From assembly GCA_039190895.1 (NCBI GenBank), contig JBCCXY010000006.1, forward strand, positions 1-64,000: a stretch of DNA of 64,000 bases. Reading direction: 5' to 3'. Shown here piece after piece: positions 24,156 to 31,284 of the stretch. The notes beneath the pieces are model-generated. The model was not told the DNA's origin, ran no database searches, and worked only from the letters and a program-made list of their open reading frames with translations. Made by a program: the position numbers and the translations under genes. The stretch's first letter is position 1; each line of letters begins with the position of its first letter. The DNA is from Ovoidimarina sp039190895. GTDB lineage: Bacteria > Pseudomonadota > Alphaproteobacteria > Rhodobacterales > Rhodobacteraceae.

Positions 24156-24521
24156 TCACTCGGAAAGCGGCGTCACGCTGCGCACCGGGAACCGGGTGCC
24201 ATCGGCGATGATCAGGACGAGGCGATCCCCGGACAGCACGTAGGTGTCGCAGCGGTCGAAGCCATTGTCGAACACCACGCAGACCTCCCCTTCATCGCGA
24301 GCCGAATACGTGCCCTGGAACGGCGGGCCCTCGTCAGTGTAGGTGTAGGCATAGCCGCCGTCGGCGCGGTAGCGGGCTTTGGAGCCGTCGAAGAACTCAA
24401 GCACTCGTCCGGCCAGCTTTGCTTCGATTTCGCTTGCGGTAAGGCGGGCGTCTGTGTCGCGCACGCCTTGTGCGGCGGCGGCGGGCGAAATCAGCGCGAA
24501 AAGCAGGACTAGTCTGATCAT
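24156..24521 (-). CDS. Small secreted hypothetical protein
   Basis: A 121-residue protein with a signal peptide (MIRLVLLFALISPAAAAQ, cleavage near residue 17). The mature part is a small beta-rich domain with LAGRVLEFFDGSKARY, GGYAYTYTDEGPPFQGTYS and EVCVVFDNGFDRCDTYVL, where two cysteines could form a disulfide. It resembles small periplasmic domains seen in Rhodobacterales, but I recognise no family. It lies 37 bp after another short secreted peptide gene on the same strand. Confidence 0.7.
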   Translation of the reverse strand: MIRLVLLFALISPAAAAQGVRDTDARLTASEIEAKLAGRVLEFFDGSKARYRADGGYAYTYTDEGPPFQGTYSARDEGEVCVVFDNGFDRCDTYVLSGDRLVLIIADGTRFPVRSVTPLSE

Positions 24522-24558
24522 CGCGGCAGCCTACCCAGCGAAGGCCACCGCTGACCAG

Positions 24559-24684
24559 TCAGAAGAGCGTGATCTCTTGCGGAGCCCCTGAGAACCCCTC
24601 GGGCAACCGCGCACTCTCGCCCCCCGCTGTACCGGCAAGCGCGAGAGCCATCATACCAACCAACATCGCTAGCGCTTCTCTCAT
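24559..24684 (-). CDS. Short (41 residue) putative secreted or membrane peptide
   Basis: A short open frame with ATG at 24684, preceded by GGGAGAG at eight bases, ending with TGA at 24559. The product starts MREALAMLVGMMALALAGTA, a typical signal sequence or single membrane helix, followed by a 20-residue polar tail ending in EITLF. It lies between smc (72 bp upstream) and the secreted 121-residue protein (37 bp downstream), all on the minus strand. Codon usage resembles the neighbours. Comparative conservation would be needed to be sure it is a gene. Confidence 0.45.
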   Translation of the reverse strand: MREALAMLVGMMALALAGTAGGESARLPEGFSGAPQEITLF

Positions 24685-24756
24685 TACTCAAACTCTCCCG
24701 CTCCGGTATGTTGGACACTCGCGAAACTTGGTTAACGCCGCATTAAGGCACCGTCC

Positions 24757-27700
24757 TCAGGCCACCATGGCCTCGGCCTTCCGCAGGTCGACAGAGACAA
24801 GCTGGCTCACGCCCTGCTCGCCCATGGTGACGCCGAACAGGCGGTCCATCCGGGCCATTGTCACCGCGTGGTGGGTGATGATCAGAAAGCGCGTGTCGGT
24901 GCGCCGGGTCATCTCGTCCAGCAGGTCGCAGAACCGGTTCACGTTGGCGTCGTCGAGCGGGGCATCGACCTCGTCCAGCACGCAGATCGGCGCCGGGTTG
25001 GCAAGGAACACCGCAAAGATCAGGGCGAGCGCGGTCAGCGTCTGTTCGCCCCCCGACAGAAGGCTGAGCGTCGACAGCTTCTTGCCCGGCGGCTGGCACA
25101 TAATTTCGAGGCCCGCGTCGAGGGGGTCGTCGCTTTCGACCATCACGAGCTTGGCCTCACCGCCCCCAAAGAGGTGGGTGAAGAGCATCGCGAAGTTGGA
25201 GTTCACCTGCTCAAACGCGGTCAGCAGCCGCTCCCGGCCCTCCTTGTTCAGCCCGGCGATGCCATTGCGCAATGTCCGGATTGCCGCCTCAAGGTCGGCC
25301 TTTTCAGTGGTGAGCGTCGTATGCTCCTCCTCCACCTCTCGGGCGTCCTCTTCAGCACGCAGGTTCACGGCGCCCAGCGCGTCACGCTGAAGCTTAAGGC
25401 GGGCGACCTCGGCCTCGACCTTGTCGGCGGCGGGCATCTCGTCAGGGTCACTGCCGAGTTTTTCCAGCAGAGCCTCGGGCGTGTCGTCCAGATCATCCTG
25501 AATGCGCTGGGCCGCGGCCTCGACCGTCGCTCGGATGCTCTCGGCACGAGCCTCAGACGCGGCACGCGCTTCGCGCGCTTCAGAGGCGGCGCGTTCGGCC
25601 TGGCGTTCGGCGTCAACGGCCTGTCGGATCTGGCCTTCGGCCACGGACAGGGCATCGTCCGCCTCGGCCTTGCGCTTTTCAGCCACCTCGATGTCGGCGG
25701 TCAGCTTGTGCTGGGTTTCTTGCAACTGCTCCGGCGCAAGGCGGGCGTCCTTGAGCTCAACCTCGGTCTCTTCCGTGCGCTTATGCAACTCGGCCATACG
25801 GGTGCCCGCGGTCTGGGCGCGGCGTTCCCACGTGGACAGGTCCTTGGCGATGGCCTCCTGCCGCTTGCGGCGGTCTTCCCCGGCGCGTCGGACCTCATCA
25901 TGCTCGGATCGGCGGGTCATCATTGTCATCCGCGCCGCCTCGGCGGCCATGCGGTACTCTTCAACCTCTTCGCGCTCGGCATCCAGATCGCCCAGCCCCT
26001 CCAGCGCCTGCTCTGCCTCGCGCATGCGGGCGCGGGCGGCGGTCGCCTCGTCGGCGTGGCGGCGCATGGCGTCACGCTGGCTTTCGACCTTGCCAGCGGC
26101 GATGGAGGCTTCGGCCTCGGCCTTTGACACGGCGCGGCTTGCCTCGGCCAAACGGGCATCGGCCGTGCGCCTCGTTTCGCGCGCGGCGGCGTCGGCTTGC
26201 GTGACCTCGTCGAGCGTGGCTTTGAGCGTCTCATGCGCCTGCGCAGCGCCTGCGGCGCGGGCGTTAGCCTCTTCGAGGTCTTGCTTCAGGGCCTGCAGAC
26301 GGTTGAGCTGCTGCAGGCGCAGCGCTGCCGCCGACGGCGCATCATCGGCAGCGGTGCGATAGCCGTCCCAGCGCCAAAGGTCGCCCTCGACGCTGACGAG
26401 CCGTTGACCCGGCAGCAGGTCGGCCTGCAATCGCGGGCCGTCTTCGCGCGCAACAACACCCACCTGAGACATCCGCCGCACCAGCAGGGAAGGGACGTTC
26501 ATATGCGCGGTCAGGGCGTTCACCCCATTCGGAAGAGATTGAGCGCTGTCGTAGTCGGGCAGGTTGGCCCAGCCAGTCGCGCCGTCGTTGGCGATGGCCG
26601 GGGCACGCAGGTCGTCTGCCAGCGCGGCGCCCAGCGCTTTTTCGAAGCCGCTTTCGACGTTAAGCAGATCGAGGACCTGCCCGCCTTCAGACGACTCGCG
26701 ATCCACGAGTTTTGCAAGCGCCGCGACCTCAGCCTTCAGCGCGCTGACCTCACCATCCGCCTCGGACTTGGCGCCCCGGGCCTCGGCCTCGCGCGCCTGT
26801 GCCGCCGTGCGCGCCTCGTCCGCCCCTTGCAGGGCGGCCTCGGCTTTGTCCGCAGCGGCCTGCGCTTCGGTCAGGGTGGTGGTGGCGGTCTGGAGCGCCT
26901 CGCCCGCCTGGCCTTCTGCCGTTTGCGCGGAATCGGCGGCCTCTTTCGCCCGGCTCACCTCGGCCTCGCTGCGCTCGACCGTGCGGGAGGCGTCCTCAAG
27001 AAGCCGCTGCGCCGACTGGTGGCGGGCCGACAGGCGGGCGACATCTTCGGTGCGGCGGGCGAACTCCGCCTCGCGCTCTTGCAGGATGTCCGCCGCTTCC
27101 CGGGCGAGGCTTGCCGCCGCGTCCAGCGTCTCGGCGTGACCCTCGTCGGCTTTCGCCAGCTCGTCCGCTTCGGCGCTAAGCCGGGCAATGGTCTCGCCCG
27201 CGTCGGAATTCAGAGCTGTCTCACGCTCGATATCATGGCCGAGCTGCGCCAGCCGAGCGGTCAGCGTTTCAATCGCCCCGGCAGCGCGGACCTCCTCTTC
27301 CGCCAATCGCTCCCGCTCCACCGACAAGCGCTGAACGAGGGCCGACGCGATGGCTGCCTCTTCCCGCAGCGGCGGCATCTTTTCCTCGGCCTGCTCGCGG
27401 GCCTTGGCAGCCTCAACAGCGCCCCGTTCCGCCTCGCTGGCGGCGAGCATGCGCTGTTTCAGGTCGTCATCGGCCGCAATCCGCGCCTCGTCCGCCTCTC
27501 GCCAACGACGGTAGAGCAAAACGCCCTCGGACCGGCGCAGCTCATCGCTGATCGCCCGGTACCGCGCCGCCTGTCGAGCCTGCCGCGCGAGCTGCTGAAG
27601 CTGCTGCGCGAGGTGTTCAATCACATCATCGACGCGCGCAAGGTTGGTCTCAGCCCCCTTAAGCTTCAGCTCGGCCTCATGGCGCCTCTGGTACAGTCCC

Positions 27701-28212
27701 GAAATCCCCGCCGCCTCTTCCAGAATGCGCCGCCGCGCCTTCGGCTTGGCGTTGATCAGCTCCGAAATCTGCCCCTGCCGCACAAGCGCCGGCGAATGCG
27801 CGCCAGTGGAGGCATCGGCGAACAGCATCTGCACATCGCGCGCGCGCAGGTCCTTCTGGTTCAGCTTGTACGCCGACCCGGCGTCACGCGTGATCCGGCG
27901 CGCAATCTCGATCATGTCGGAATCGTTGAACCCTACGGGCGCCAGCCGGTCGGAGTTGTCGATCATAACCGACACCTCAGCGAAATTCCGCGGCGGACGG
28001 CGCGAGGTGCCCGCGAAGATCACATCTTCCATCCCGTCACCGCGCATCGCCTTGGCGCGGTTTTCGCCCATCACCCACCGCAGCGCTTCCAGCAGGTTCG
28101 ACTTGCCGCAGCCGTTCGGCCCGACGATACCCGTCAACCCGTCCGCGATGATCATCTCGGTCGGGTCCACAAAGCTTTTAAATCCGTTCAGCCGAATCTT
28201 GGTAAACTGCAC
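24757..28212 (-). CDS. smc: Chromosome segregation protein SMC
   Basis: A 1151-residue structural-maintenance-of-chromosomes ATPase, which with ScpA and ScpB folds and segregates the chromosome. The N-terminal head holds VQFTKIRLNGFKSFVDPTEM and Walker A GIVGPNGCGKSNLLEALRW. Long alanine- and glutamate-rich coiled coils follow, interrupted by the hinge near residues 500-630 (VLDLLNVESGFEKALGAAL). The C-terminal head has LSLLSGGEQTLTALALIFA (signature) and PICVLDEVDAPLDDANV (Walker B). The GTG at 28212, with AAGGGCAGG upstream, gives the canonical start; a frame from 28290 adds 26 unrelated residues. scpAB are not in the window. Confidence 0.96.
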   Translation of the reverse strand: MQFTKIRLNGFKSFVDPTEMIIADGLTGIVGPNGCGKSNLLEALRWVMGENRAKAMRGDGMEDVIFAGTSRRPPRNFAEVSVMIDNSDRLAPVGFNDSDMIEIARRITRDAGSAYKLNQKDLRARDVQMLFADASTGAHSPALVRQGQISELINAKPKARRRILEEAAGISGLYQRRHEAELKLKGAETNLARVDDVIEHLAQQLQQLARQARQAARYRAISDELRRSEGVLLYRRWREADEARIAADDDLKQRMLAASEAERGAVEAAKAREQAEEKMPPLREEAAIASALVQRLSVERERLAEEEVRAAGAIETLTARLAQLGHDIERETALNSDAGETIARLSAEADELAKADEGHAETLDAAASLAREAADILQEREAEFARRTEDVARLSARHQSAQRLLEDASRTVERSEAEVSRAKEAADSAQTAEGQAGEALQTATTTLTEAQAAADKAEAALQGADEARTAAQAREAEARGAKSEADGEVSALKAEVAALAKLVDRESSEGGQVLDLLNVESGFEKALGAALADDLRAPAIANDGATGWANLPDYDSAQSLPNGVNALTAHMNVPSLLVRRMSQVGVVAREDGPRLQADLLPGQRLVSVEGDLWRWDGYRTAADDAPSAAALRLQQLNRLQALKQDLEEANARAAGAAQAHETLKATLDEVTQADAAARETRRTADARLAEASRAVSKAEAEASIAAGKVESQRDAMRRHADEATAARARMREAEQALEGLGDLDAEREEVEEYRMAAEAARMTMMTRRSEHDEVRRAGEDRRKRQEAIAKDLSTWERRAQTAGTRMAELHKRTEETEVELKDARLAPEQLQETQHKLTADIEVAEKRKAEADDALSVAEGQIRQAVDAERQAERAASEAREARAASEARAESIRATVEAAAQRIQDDLDDTPEALLEKLGSDPDEMPAADKVEAEVARLKLQRDALGAVNLRAEEDAREVEEEHTTLTTEKADLEAAIRTLRNGIAGLNKEGRERLLTAFEQVNSNFAMLFTHLFGGGEAKLVMVESDDPLDAGLEIMCQPPGKKLSTLSLLSGGEQTLTALALIFAVFLANPAPICVLDEVDAPLDDANVNRFCDLLDEMTRRTDTRFLIITHHAVTMARMDRLFGVTMGEQGVSQLVSVDLRKAEAMVA

Positions 28213-28439
28213 GCAGGCCTGCCCTTGTTTTGATTCCGTGCCCGGAAAAGCATCGACTCGACCCCGGCATGAGTCAATCGCGAACACCACGGGATGGTGC
28301 CCTTTCTAGATACAACACAATATATAGCACAACATCGGCGGATTTATCCCGCGGTTATCCACAGCCTGTGGGTAGGCTCTTGACCGAATCGGACAATTCT
28401 AATGAGTGAAGGACGAGCAGCATCGCAGGGGGCACGCGA
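28213..28439. promoter_or_regulatory. smc/GNAT divergent region with a DnaA-box pair
   Basis: A 227 bp gap between divergent genes. TTATCCACA at 28355-28363 is a perfect DnaA box. TGTGGGTAG at 28367-28375 on the opposite strand is a second box with two mismatches, so the two face each other three bases apart. A short AT-rich run (ACACAATATATAGCACAAC) lies 30 bp away. This could regulate smc or the GNAT gene, or titrate DnaA. Confidence 0.5.
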
Positions 28440-28853
28440 ATGTTTGATCTACCCAACTTGACCATTCAGGTTGAGTCACCCAACAGCGCGCAGGACGTTT
28501 CGGATTTGGTTGCCTTGTGTTGCGAGGACACGGGTACGGAAGAGGAGCTTTACGCCCCGAATACCGAGTTCATCGTGGCTAGGCTCGACGGGCGCCCCGT
28601 CGGCTGCATCGCGTTGATGGATCGGGTGCGGTTTGCCGAGGCCCGGCGGCTGTTTGTCATCGAAGAGGTGCGCGGTAACGGCATCGGCGCGGCGCTTGTC
28701 GCGGCGATGGAGGCCGCGGCCCGCGATCTGGGTCTGCGCCAGGTGCGGCTGAACTCGACGCTCAGCACCCAGCATGCGCGCCGCACATTCCAGCGCTCGG
28801 GCTTTCAGGTGGCCATGACAAGCAGTGCGGATTGGCTGGAAAAGAGCTTGTAA
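28440..28853 (+). CDS. GNAT family N-acetyltransferase
   Basis: A 137-residue acetyltransferase. The acetyl-CoA pyrophosphate loop is RRLFVIEEVRGNGIGAALVA (motif A, R-x-x-G-x-G/A), preceded by FIVARLDGRPVGCIALMD and followed by VRLNSTLSTQHARRTFQRSG (motif B). The substrate cannot be deduced. It stands alone, divergent from smc, 65 bp before the FMN reductase gene on the same strand. Confidence 0.88.
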   Translation: MFDLPNLTIQVESPNSAQDVSDLVALCCEDTGTEEELYAPNTEFIVARLDGRPVGCIALMDRVRFAEARRLFVIEEVRGNGIGAALVAAMEAAARDLGLRQVRLNSTLSTQHARRTFQRSGFQVAMTSSADWLEKSL

Positions 28854-28918
28854 CCCCACTTGCTGCCGACCCGTCGCCGCTTACCTTGCAGCGGGCAACA
28901 GACTGACGGGACCTTCCA

Positions 28919-29446
28919 ATGCTTCTCTGCATATCGGGCGCGCTGCGGCGCGGCTCTTCGAACACGAAATTGCTGCACGAGGCGGCGCGTCATTACGGCG
29001 GCCCGCATGAGTTCGGCGATCTGCGCCTGCCCCTGTATGACAACGATGAAGAGGATGCGCATGGCATCCCTGAGGCTGTGCAGAAACTCGCGGATCAAAT
29101 CCTTGCGGCAGAGGCCGTGGTGGTGTCGACACCAGAGTACAATCAGTCCCTGACCGGGGTTCTGAAGAACGCGCTTGATTGGGTGAGCCGGACGAAAAAC
29201 AGCCCGTGGAAGGACAAACCCGTGGCGCTGATGTCAGCCGCGGCCGGGCGGGCCGGTGGGGCGCGGGCGAACTTCGCGCTGCGCCTGGCAATCACGCCGT
29301 TCCGGCCACGGTTGCTGACGGGGCCGGACATTCTGCTCGCCAACAGCAACTCTCAGTTCGATGAGGACGGGCGTCTGACCGATGAGCGCGCGGAAAGGGC
29401 GCTGATCGATATGATGGAGCGTCTTCGGGCCGAGGCGCAAGGCTGA
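28919..29446 (+). CDS. NADPH-dependent FMN reductase/quinone reductase (ChrR/SsuE flavodoxin-like)
   Basis: A 175-residue flavodoxin-like enzyme. The phosphate-binding loop is ISGALRRGSSNTKLLHEAA, and the FMN-ring loop is STPEYNQSLTGVLKNALDW, both diagnostic of the ChrR/YieF group that transfers electrons from NAD(P)H to FMN, quinones or chromate. The ATG at 28919 has GACGGGACC upstream. Convergent with mnmD; a dispersed repeat copy lies between them. Confidence 0.9.
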   Translation: MLLCISGALRRGSSNTKLLHEAARHYGGPHEFGDLRLPLYDNDEEDAHGIPEAVQKLADQILAAEAVVVSTPEYNQSLTGVLKNALDWVSRTKNSPWKDKPVALMSAAAGRAGGARANFALRLAITPFRPRLLTGPDILLANSNSQFDEDGRLTDERAERALIDMMERLRAEAQG

Positions 29447-29449
29447 GCG

Positions 29450-29484
29450 GCCGCTCGTCGAGCTCTTTCGTGCTCGCCTCGCTT
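29450..29484 (+). repeat. Dispersed convergent-end repeat, copy 2
   Basis: Identical in 35 of 35 bp to the copy at 22800-22834. It starts 3 bp after the FMN reductase stop and ends 4 bp before the stop of the convergent mnmD gene, so it fills that gap. Confidence 0.75.
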
Positions 29485-29488
29485 GTGG

Positions 29489-30151
29489 CTAGCGGAGCAC
29501 GCCGGTCGTCATGTGACGCTTGCGGGCAAAGCCGGGGCGCCGTGTGACATCGAAGCCTGCAGCGTCGAGGGCGCGGCGGACGTGACCGGCGGCGGTGTAA
29601 GTGGCGACGGTTCCGCCGGCGGCCGTGTGCCCGGCGACTTCGGCCATCAGCGCGTCGCTCCACAGGCCGGGATTGCGGGCGGGGGCGAAGCCGTCGAGGA
29701 ACCATGCGTCGGCTTTGCCGTCCCATGCGGGGAGGGTCTGCGCAGCGTCTCCGAGGATGATTTTCGCTTTGATATCGTCGGCTTGGATATCAATGCCTTC
29801 AGCCCAAGCATTGACCAGCCATGTTGCATCGTCCTGGATCTCGGGGAACGCGCTGAGCGCTTTGACCATGTCTTCTGCCGTCATGGGGTGCAATTCAAAG
29901 CCGGTGTAGTGCAGCGGCAGGGCATGCGCCGAACGGGCGGCGCGGAGGGCGAGTATCAGGTTCAGACCTGTGCCGAACCCAAGTTCCGCGATGTGAAAGC
30001 CGGGGGTGAGGCGACCCGGAAGGTCGTTGCCGTTGAGAAAGACATAGTTGCCCTCCGCCACCCCGTCGTCCAGCGAGTAATACGGGTCATCATAGGCCGT
30101 CGACACCGGCACATCGCCGGTCCACGCGATTTGTGCCTGCTGGTGTGTCAC
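29489..30151 (-). CDS. mnmD: tRNA 5-methylaminomethyl-2-thiouridine methyltransferase MnmD (MnmC methyltransferase domain)
   Basis: A 220-residue SAM-dependent methyltransferase corresponding to the N-terminal half of E. coli MnmC. It makes the last step of mnm5s2U34 in tRNA. Motifs are AYDDPYYSLDDGVAEGNYVF, the SAM loop IAELGFGTGLNLILAL, and WFLDGFAPARNPGLWSDAL (the DUF752 hallmark), ending KRHMTTGVL. The oxidoreductase half of MnmC is a separate gene placed divergently 51 bp away, so the usual fusion is split here. Confidence 0.9.
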   Translation of the reverse strand: MTHQQAQIAWTGDVPVSTAYDDPYYSLDDGVAEGNYVFLNGNDLPGRLTPGFHIAELGFGTGLNLILALRAARSAHALPLHYTGFELHPMTAEDMVKALSAFPEIQDDATWLVNAWAEGIDIQADDIKAKIILGDAAQTLPAWDGKADAWFLDGFAPARNPGLWSDALMAEVAGHTAAGGTVATYTAAGHVRRALDAAGFDVTRRPGFARKRHMTTGVLR

Positions 30152-30202
30152 GGCGCTATCCCCTAGGACCCATGCGACGCGCTATGGAGGAGGGGTCGTC
30201 CC

Positions 30203-31234
30203 TTGGCAACGCCCGACGTGACCGTTCTCGGGGCCGGCATCTTCGGGCTGTCGGTGGCGTGGGCCTGCCTGGCACGCGGGGCTCGTGTGCAGGTGATCGA
30301 TCCGGGTGGGCCGGGGGCCGGGGCCTCGGGCGGCATCGTGGGCGCACTGGCGCCGCATGTGCCGGAGAATTGGAATGCGAAGAAGGCGTTTCAGTTGGAG
30401 AGCTTGCTGAGCGCTGAGGGCTTCTGGGCACAGGTCGATGACGCCTCGGGTCAAACCTCGGGCTATGCGCGCACCGGGCGGCTTCAGCCGCTTCCCGACG
30501 ATAGCGCCGCCGTTGCACTGGCGGAGCAAAGGGCGGGCGGTGCGCGAGAGCTTTGGGCCGGGCGCGCGGAGTGGCGCGTGGTCGAGACCTCCGATGTTCC
30601 GTCGCCCACGGGCCGGTGCATTCACGATACGCTGACGGCGCGGATATACCCGCGGTGGGCTTGCGAGAGCCTCGCTTCAGCGATCCGTATGCGGGGCGGA
30701 TCGGTGACTGCAGACGGCGCGGAAACCGGGGCTGTCGTCCACGCAACCGGTGCCGATGGGCTGCGGGTGCTGGCGGACTGGTTCGATGCGCCGTTCGGCG
30801 TCGGTGTGAAAGGGCAAGCGGTGTTGCTTGGGTCTGGCCTTACACCAGATACGCCTCAGGTGTTCGCAGACGGGCTGCACATCGTGCCCCATGCGGATGG
30901 GACCGTGGCCATCGGCTCCACCACCGAGCGAGAGTGGGCCATCGAGGGACCCGAGATTGAGGTCACCGAGACCTTGCGACAGCGCGCCGTCGCAGCCCTC
31001 CCATGCCTCCGCGATGCCAAGGTCGTGGCACGCTGGGCCGGCGTTCGCCCGAGGGCGCGTACCCGCGCGCCGGTGCTGGGGCCTTGGCCGGATCGACCCG
31101 GGCATTTCGTGGCGAACGGAGGGTTCAAGATAGGGTTCGGGATGGCACCGAAGGTGGCCGACGTCATGGCGGACCTGATCCTTGAAGGGACAGACACCAT
31201 TCCGCCCGGGTTTCGGGTCGAGGACTGCTTCTGA
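30203..31234 (+). CDS. FAD-dependent oxidoreductase, MnmC C-terminal/DadA type
   Basis: A 343-residue flavoprotein of the glycine-oxidase fold. It begins VTVLGAGIFGLSVAWACLAR (FAD Rossmann motif), then GAGASGGIVGALAPHVPENW, which resembles the GASG..GAL.P segment of MnmC(o). It continues with GYARTGRLQPLP and VHATGADGLRVL, and the C-terminus WAGVRPRARTRAPVLGPWP and NGGFKIGFGMAP completes the FAD site. The start is a TTG at 30203 with GGAGGAGGGG upstream. Being divergent from mnmD, it most likely removes the carboxymethyl group from cmnm5U in tRNA. A general D-amino acid or glycine oxidase remains possible. Confidence 0.8.
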   Translation: MATPDVTVLGAGIFGLSVAWACLARGARVQVIDPGGPGAGASGGIVGALAPHVPENWNAKKAFQLESLLSAEGFWAQVDDASGQTSGYARTGRLQPLPDDSAAVALAEQRAGGARELWAGRAEWRVVETSDVPSPTGRCIHDTLTARIYPRWACESLASAIRMRGGSVTADGAETGAVVHATGADGLRVLADWFDAPFGVGVKGQAVLLGSGLTPDTPQVFADGLHIVPHADGTVAIGSTTEREWAIEGPEIEVTETLRQRAVAALPCLRDAKVVARWAGVRPRARTRAPVLGPWPDRPGHFVANGGFKIGFGMAPKVADVMADLILEGTDTIPPGFRVEDCF

Positions 31235-31249
31235 CCGTTCGCCGCCCTT

Positions 31250-31282
31250 GCGAGGCGAGCTTGTAAGAGCTCGATGAGCGGC
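31250..31282 (-). repeat. Dispersed convergent-end repeat, copy 3 (inverted)
   Basis: Read on the minus strand it starts GCCGCTCATCGAGCTC and ends AAGCTCGCCTCGC. It fills the gap between the stops of the MnmC-type oxidoreductase gene and the convergent lytic transglycosylase gene (31234 and 31285). Confidence 0.72.
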
Positions 31283-31284
31283 GC

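Noticed and set aside
24518..24718. 66-codon frame starting MSNIPERESLSN
   Set aside because: It overlaps the better-supported 41-residue frame, lacks a ribosome binding site and has a low-complexity Arg/Gly-rich composition.
26197..28233. Long open frame of 678 codons on the plus strand
   Set aside because: It is antisense to smc, whose GC-rich coiled-coil codons leave the opposite frames open; it shows no recognisable domain.
28213..28439. Replication origin
   Set aside because: Only two DnaA boxes and a short AT-rich tract are present; no dnaA, gidA, parAB or hemE neighbourhood and no cluster of boxes.
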